From positions 1-25,445 of IMG/VR virus record IMGVR_UViG_3300047673_000063: a DNA stretch of 25,445 nucleotides; one strand, given 5' to 3'. A program made the translations under genes and the position numbers. This document shows, in pieces, positions 22,030 through 25,445 of this stretch. Position 1 is the first letter of the stretch; each line of letters begins with the position of its first letter. This DNA comes from a virus. Below the pieces are notes generated by a model. It worked only from the letters and a program-made list of their open reading frames with translations, was not told where the DNA came from and searched no databases.

Positions 22030-23043
22030 ATGGCCTCGATTACCCAGCAGCCGAACGGCAAATGGCGGGCGCAAATCTTCGTCAAGGGACGGCGCGATAC
22101 ACAGGTGTTCAGGACGCAGCGCGAGGCCAAGTCATGGGCCGTGTCGCGCGAGGAAGAAATGCGCCGACTCAGCGGCGTGCCGGAAGATGAAAAGCACACG
22201 CTGAAGCAGGCGCTAGAGCGCTATATCGAGGAAGTGACGGAGAACAAGAAAGGGGTCCGTCACGAGACATTGCGCATTCAGGCTTTCATCCGGGACTTCC
22301 CGGAAGTGGTGAGTTTGCCGCTCGCCGAGGTCAAGACGCCGGTGCTGGCCGGATGGCGGGATGCCAGGCTGAAGAAAGTCGCCGGCTCGACCGTCAACCG
22401 CGACATCAACTGGCTTCGCAATGCTCTTCTGACGGCGCGAGATGAGTGGCACTGGATGACGCATAACCCGTTCGCCGGGTTCCGCTTCCCGAACGATCCT
22501 CCGCCGCGGGACAGACGAGTGACGCCAAAGGAAGTCAGGGCGCTGTGCCGGGCCTGCAACTACGTCACCGGCCGTACACCTATCAGCAAGACTCAGGAGG
22601 TCGCCTATGCGTTCCTGATCGCCCTGAGAACGTCAATGCGGATGGGGGAGATTGTTTCACTGGGTGCATATAATGTGGACCTGAAGAAACGCACGGCGAC
22701 GCTCTCGCACAAGATGCAGTATCTGACGGGCAAGCCTCGTGTTGTTCCTCTGACGCGCCATGCAGTTAGGTTGCTGAAGCCGCTGGCCACCAGGAAGCAG
22801 TTCTTCACGATCACGGCCGCGTCTCTGGAAACTTTGTTCAGGAAGGAGCGCGCGCGGCTGGCGATCACGATGCCGGAAATTGCGACGATGCATTTTCATG
22901 ACACGAGGGCCGAGGCGCTTACCCGGCTGTCGCGGAAGGTCGATGTGATGACGCTGGCGAAAATTAGCGGGCACAAGGACCTGTCCATTCTGCAGAATAC
23001 GTACTATCGCGAGTCGGCCGAGGATATTGCCGCACGGCTCTAG
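22030..23043 (+). CDS. int: Tyrosine integrase
   Basis: The 337-residue product starts at ATG 22030 without a clear ribosome binding site. The N-terminal arm-binding domain (MASITQQPNGKWRAQIFVKG) is followed by a core-binding SAM-like domain (residues ~55-150) and the catalytic domain. All active-site residues are visible: Arg204 in SMRMGEI, Lys235 in TGKPRVVPL, His290 and Arg293 in HFHDTRAEAL, His315 in ISGHKD, and the nucleophile Tyr325 (or 326) in QNTYYRES. It would integrate and, with an excisionase, excise the phage at the tRNA-derived att site just upstream. It faces the excisionase-like gene, and both stops share CTAG. Confidence 0.93.
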   Translation: MASITQQPNGKWRAQIFVKGRRDTQVFRTQREAKSWAVSREEEMRRLSGVPEDEKHTLKQALERYIEEVTENKKGVRHETLRIQAFIRDFPEVVSLPLAEVKTPVLAGWRDARLKKVAGSTVNRDINWLRNALLTARDEWHWMTHNPFAGFRFPNDPPPRDRRVTPKEVRALCRACNYVTGRTPISKTQEVAYAFLIALRTSMRMGEIVSLGAYNVDLKKRTATLSHKMQYLTGKPRVVPLTRHAVRLLKPLATRKQFFTITAASLETLFRKERARLAITMPEIATMHFHDTRAEALTRLSRKVDVMTLAKISGHKDLSILQNTYYRESAEDIAARL

Positions 23044-23249
23044 ACCGCCTCCAGAACCCTGTCCACCAACTCGATAGGGATCAGCCCGCATTTGTTCAGC
23101 TTGAGCTGGCCGACGCGGACCATCTTCGATACCGTGTGCCGGCTCAGTCCGAGCATTTCTGCCGCCTGAGTTATCGTCACCTGGACGGGCCTCGGGTGGC
23201 GCTGCGCATACAGTTGGACCGCGCGCTCTGCAATCTCGATTTCGCTCAT
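23040..23249 (-). CDS. Excisionase-like small HTH protein
   Basis: The ATG at complement 23247-23249 overlaps the stop of the upstream micro-ORF (ATGA) and follows GGGGTG. An alternative start four codons earlier (23261) is possible. The 69-residue product carries a helix-turn-helix of the AlpA/MerR-like type, VTITQAAEMLGLSRHTVSKM, then VRVGQLKLNKCGLIPIELVD, the wing-like end common in DNA-binding excisionases and small phage regulators. It is convergent with int and could bend att DNA or regulate early transcription. Position favours an excisionase; sequence alone does not separate the two. Confidence 0.6.
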   Translation of the reverse strand: MSEIEIAERAVQLYAQRHPRPVQVTITQAAEMLGLSRHTVSKMVRVGQLKLNKCGLIPIELVDRVLEAV

Positions 23250-23305
23250 TTCACACCCCATGCGTTCTTCGTGGTTTCAACCATGCGTTGTGCTGCGTCT
23301 GCCAT
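23246..23305 (-). CDS. Putative 19-residue micro-ORF in the early operon
   Basis: ATG at complement 23303-23305 lies directly after the stop of the Ea22-like gene (TAAATG), and its TGA overlaps the next ATG (ATGA). The frame encodes MADAAQRMVETTKNAWGVK. It fills the space between two genes exactly, so it may exist mainly to pass ribosomes from one gene to the next. No independent support for a functional peptide. Confidence 0.35.
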   Translation of the reverse strand: MADAAQRMVETTKNAWGVK

Positions 23306-24031
23306 TTACTGCTGCTCTCCCTCTTTCTGTGACAGGGCGGCGATAGTGTCATTTATCGCTTGAGAAGCCGCCGACCTAAATGTTGCATGCGGCTTCGGGG
23401 CCTCGCATTGAGAATGGACGCGTTCCGCAATGTCCCACTTTTGCTTCGCCGTTAGGTCGCCATGAGCGTCGAGACGTGATTTGTGGAATGCCAGTGCGTA
23501 GTCGCGCATCTGGTCCATCGTGTACAGCGCATCAGACGGCTTCTCAAGAGCGGCGGTTGGAGCGGTGTAGAGCGGTACGCTGCGAGCGAACTCGTTTGGC
23601 TCCTCGCCGAAATAATGGCCAAGGTCCGGCTCGTCGGGCCAGTCGATCAGCCATGCAACAGGCTCACCCTTCACCGCCTCTTTCCCTGCTGCCGCGAGTA
23701 GAGCGTCGCGCTCGGACTCAAGGGCGGTTAGGCGGGCGACTTGCTGTTCGATCATGGCGATCAATTCGAGAATGGCAGCAGGGCTGGCGGCACGGAAATA
23801 CGCCTCTGCCGCTGAGTGTTCCGGCCCGATGCCGTAGAACTGCACGCCGATCGCTTTGCCGTCGTAATTGCAGAAGTCGGAATTCAGCTCGGCGTAACCT
23901 TCTCCGCCGCAGGTCGGACAGGTGATATGGCTGCCGTCCTCAAAGCGCTCGACCTGCTGTGCCGTGTCGAGGTTTTGGGGTGTCGCTGCTTGCGCGGCTT
24001 CCTTCAACCGCTTAATCAGGTCTTCAACCAT
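23306..24031 (-). CDS. Ea22-like early phage protein
   Basis: ATG at complement 24029-24031 follows AAGGAG and is inside the end of the upstream gene by 8 bases. The 241-residue protein contains a small zinc-finger-like CPTCGGEGY motif (Cys38 and Cys41) with a further FC, then AAEAYFRAASPAAILELIAM with a coiled coil (IEQQVARLTALESERDALLA), as in Ea22-type proteins. The middle has EPVAWLIDWPDEPDLGHYFG...VPLYTAP, a module common to phage early proteins. The C-terminus is helical. Ea22-like genes lie in leftward early operons of lambdoid and related phages and are dispensable; their role is unclear. Confidence 0.6.
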   Translation of the reverse strand: MVEDLIKRLKEAAQAATPQNLDTAQQVERFEDGSHITCPTCGGEGYAELNSDFCNYDGKAIGVQFYGIGPEHSAAEAYFRAASPAAILELIAMIEQQVARLTALESERDALLAAAGKEAVKGEPVAWLIDWPDEPDLGHYFGEEPNEFARSVPLYTAPTAALEKPSDALYTMDQMRDYALAFHKSRLDAHGDLTAKQKWDIAERVHSQCEAPKPHATFRSAASQAINDTIAALSQKEGEQQ

Positions 24032-24254
24032 TATTTGTCTCCTTGGCGAGGGCGCGGATTTGCATAGCAACCAGATCTTTGCCTAGCGCTTGGAACATCT
24101 GTGCCGCTTCCTCAAGCGCCGAGCGGCGGGATGCTTGCCAAACGGCGAATCCAAATTCCGCGATCCATTGATCCCAGTGTTGGAAGTAGATCGGCCCTCT
24201 GAAATCCTTCTTCCACGCTTGATAAGCGGCCCATTCCTTTTCGCGCTCGCTCAC
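24024..24254 (-). CDS. Small aromatic-rich early phage protein
   Basis: The start is a GTG (complement 24252-24254) that overlaps the stop of the upstream gene (GTGA), with GGAGG close by. The 76-residue product is rich in Trp and Phe (EWAAYQAWKKDFRGPIYFQH, WDQWIAEFGFAVWQASRRSA) and ends in an amphipathic helix. Proteins with spaced Trp and a W..AW pattern are common in early phage operons. No function is known; it is part of a translationally coupled chain of early genes. Confidence 0.55.
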   Translation of the reverse strand: MSEREKEWAAYQAWKKDFRGPIYFQHWDQWIAEFGFAVWQASRRSALEEAAQMFQALGKDLVAMQIRALAKETNNG

Positions 24255-24850
24255 GATTTCCCTCCGCTCACAGGTTGCGCGGCGAGAAGCGCGCGTCCTG
24301 CTTCAACAACGTCATCAGGGTGGGTATGACTATCGGCGATGTCCTTCAGTGACTGCCAGATCTGCTCGTCCGTCAGCGCCACCTGTGTCTGTGCTGGTTG
24401 CGGGGCGGCAGATTGCGTGGATGCGGCGCGGGCATAGACCGGGATCATTCCGCCGACATAATCGGCAGTCGATTTGTTGCGCGTGAAGTAATTGCCATTC
24501 GGGTTCTCTGGCGCATAACCGTAAGGCTCGTCCTGCTCGGCAGATTGCGCGGGCTGTTGTGGGGCGGCGAGCAGCGCGTGCATCATGAGAACGTCCCGCT
24601 TCGCATCGTTGAGCGCGTGGAATACTGCCGCCTGGGACATTTTCGACATCGCCTCGGGGTCGCACTTTTCCCACTGTTCGCGTGTCCGCTGAAGGTTACT
24701 ACTGAAGATCTCGGTTCTATCTGACGCGCCGATGATGGCAGGCTTGCTTGCAAGCAGGGCGCGGGCGAAGTCGACTAACGCCGACTCACTCGCATCCAGA
24801 TCGAAGCCTGTCGTTTCCAGATGCATGCGCTTGATGTCGTCGTCAGTCAT
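24251..24850 (-). CDS. Early phage protein with mosaic linkers
   Basis: ATG at complement 24848-24850 overlaps the upstream gene by 8 bases and is served by a GGAG site. The 199-residue protein has an N-terminal helical domain (LETTGFDLDASESALVDFAR), a linker AAPQQPAQSAEQDE, a module EPYGYAPENPNGNYFTRNKS ending in IPVYARAAS, and a C-terminal QTQVALTDEQ segment that ends ALLAAQPVSG. The linker, the TQS..QTQVALTDEQ region and the last residues are repeated almost exactly in the next gene upstream. Function unknown. Confidence 0.55.
   Translation of the reverse strand: MTDDDIKRMHLETTGFDLDASESALVDFARALLASKPAIIGASDRTEIFSSNLQRTREQWEKCDPEAMSKMSQAAVFHALNDAKRDVLMMHALLAAPQQPAQSAEQDEPYGYAPENPNGNYFTRNKSTADYVGGMIPVYARAASTQSAAPQPAQTQVALTDEQIWQSLKDIADSHTHPDDVVEAGRALLAAQPVSGGKS
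24262..24559. repeat. First copy of a three-module repeat array (A-B-C)
   Basis: Three segments within the gene at 24251-24850 match the neighbouring gene: A (24262-24295, 33 of 34 bases), B (24362-24391, 29 of 30, plus 24411-24431) and C (24526-24559, 34 of 34). They encode the C-terminal end, the QTQVALTDEQ segment and the QQPAQSAEQDE linker. Confidence 0.8.
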
Positions 24851-25445
24851 GGTCGGCTCCGCTCACAGGTTGCGCGGCGAGAAGGGCGCGCAGGTCATTG
24901 GCCATTGGTTTATTCCCTTCCGTCTCGAATCGAAGCGCGGCAGCTAGAATCGATGCTGCCTGTCCTTCCGTTAGATGACGCACGACATAGAGTGGGTATT
25001 CGCCATCCAGGAGGTTTCCCGCGTATTTGTAATCAGTCACCTCTCCGTTGATGATTGAGACGGACATCACCTGCTCATCCGTCAGCGCCACCTGTGTCTG
25101 CACTGGCTGCGTTGCCGTGGATTGCGTGGATGCGGCGCGAGCCATGTACTTGCGAACGAAATGCACCAGGCTTCGCTCAGAAGGCTCGCCAAAGCAATTC
25201 GAGTATTCGCGGCTTCGACCAAACGCTTCGGTTGCATCTTCAATAATCTCGTCATCCGTTGGGCTCGCCGCCCGCTCGTCCTGCTCGGCAGATTGCGCGG
25301 GCTGTTGCGGCGCGGCGCTAGTCATGCACTTATAAGCGTAGAAATGCATCGACAGGCGATCAAACAGCGGACCTAATTTATCGTGCATGACGATAGCGGG
25401 CGGCATCGGCGGGAAAACGAAATCCACCGGCTCCGCTGCCACCTT
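24843..25445 (-). CDS. Early phage protein sharing mosaic linkers (5' end outside window)
   Basis: The frame is open to the window edge; the GTG at complement 25440-25442 is probably internal, so the N-terminus is missing. About 200 residues are seen, beginning AAEPVDFVFPPMPPAIVMHD, then the linker AAPQQPAQSAEQDE, a module with EPSERSLVHFVRKYMARAAS, QTQVALTDEQ, a unique domain (YKYAGNLLDGEYPLYVVRHL) and the shared end LLAAQPVSG. It is a mosaic relative of the gene at 24251-24850. It overlaps that gene by 8 bases and is the first early gene visible. Function unknown. Confidence 0.55.
   Translation of the reverse strand, partial: KVAAEPVDFVFPPMPPAIVMHDKLGPLFDRLSMHFYAYKCMTSAAPQQPAQSAEQDERAASPTDDEIIEDATEAFGRSREYSNCFGEPSERSLVHFVRKYMARAASTQSTATQPVQTQVALTDEQVMSVSIINGEVTDYKYAGNLLDGEYPLYVVRHLTEGQAASILAAALRFETEGNKPMANDLRALLAAQPVSGADHD
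24857..25307. repeat. Second copy of the three-module repeat array (A-B-C)
   Basis: Counterparts of the modules lie in the same order at 24857-24890 (A), 25071-25100 with 25120-25140 (B) and 25274-25307 (C). The sequence between modules is not shared, so the two genes are mosaics joined at conserved linkers. Confidence 0.8.

Noticed and set aside
24262-25307. CRISPR array
   Set aside because: The repeats lie inside coding frames, are three different modules and occur only twice each.

Overview
The window is the late (virion assembly and lysis) region plus the integration and first early genes of a temperate, short-tailed (podovirus-type) phage. It is visibly GC-rich and compact. Codon usage and the protein families suggest a Burkholderiales host such as Burkholderia, Paraburkholderia or Caballeronia; that is inference, since no host gene is present.

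Layout of the + strand late operon: (1) 1-2037, the end of a beta-helix tailspike-like protein, a glycine-rich adhesin-like protein with a signal-type N-terminus, and a small beta-rich protein. (2) 2042-7561, the head module: portal, FmdB-type zinc ribbon, a 47-residue Gln/Met/Pro-rich miniprotein, scaffold, major capsid protein and a likely decoration protein, closed by a strong intrinsic terminator at 7581-7604. (3) 7628-12002, the connector and tail module: a conserved phage protein, a head-tail adaptor, an intruding HNH endonuclease and a large tail nozzle with three internal repeats. (4) 12129-18742, a GNAT-like protein and four proteins that look like ejected internal virion proteins, one with a C-terminal S74-type chaperone segment and one with a peptidoglycan-hydrolase-like domain. 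(5) 18817-19941, a tail fibre with a glycine-rich C-terminus. (6) 19954-21470, the lysis cassette: conserved 78-residue protein, small holin, GH19 endolysin and a three-TM holin-like protein. No spanin pair was found.

From 21467 to the right end lie a - strand gene for a small secreted Gly/Ser-rich protein (a possible moron), a non-coding stretch holding the 3' end of a tRNA gene (probable att core), a tyrosine integrase, and a leftward early operon: an excisionase-like HTH gene, a 19-codon micro-ORF, an Ea22-like gene and three more small genes linked by short overlaps. The att core lies between the lysis genes and the integrase gene rather than next to host DNA. This suggests a circular or excised phage genome (attP), although a tandem prophage junction would look similar.

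The most interesting non-coding signals are a two-tier hairpin that could hide the ribosome binding site of the scaffold gene, a 14-base element shared between that site and a structured leader before the GNAT-like gene, and three DNA modules repeated in the same order in two early genes. All family assignments come from reading the translations; no database search was possible.
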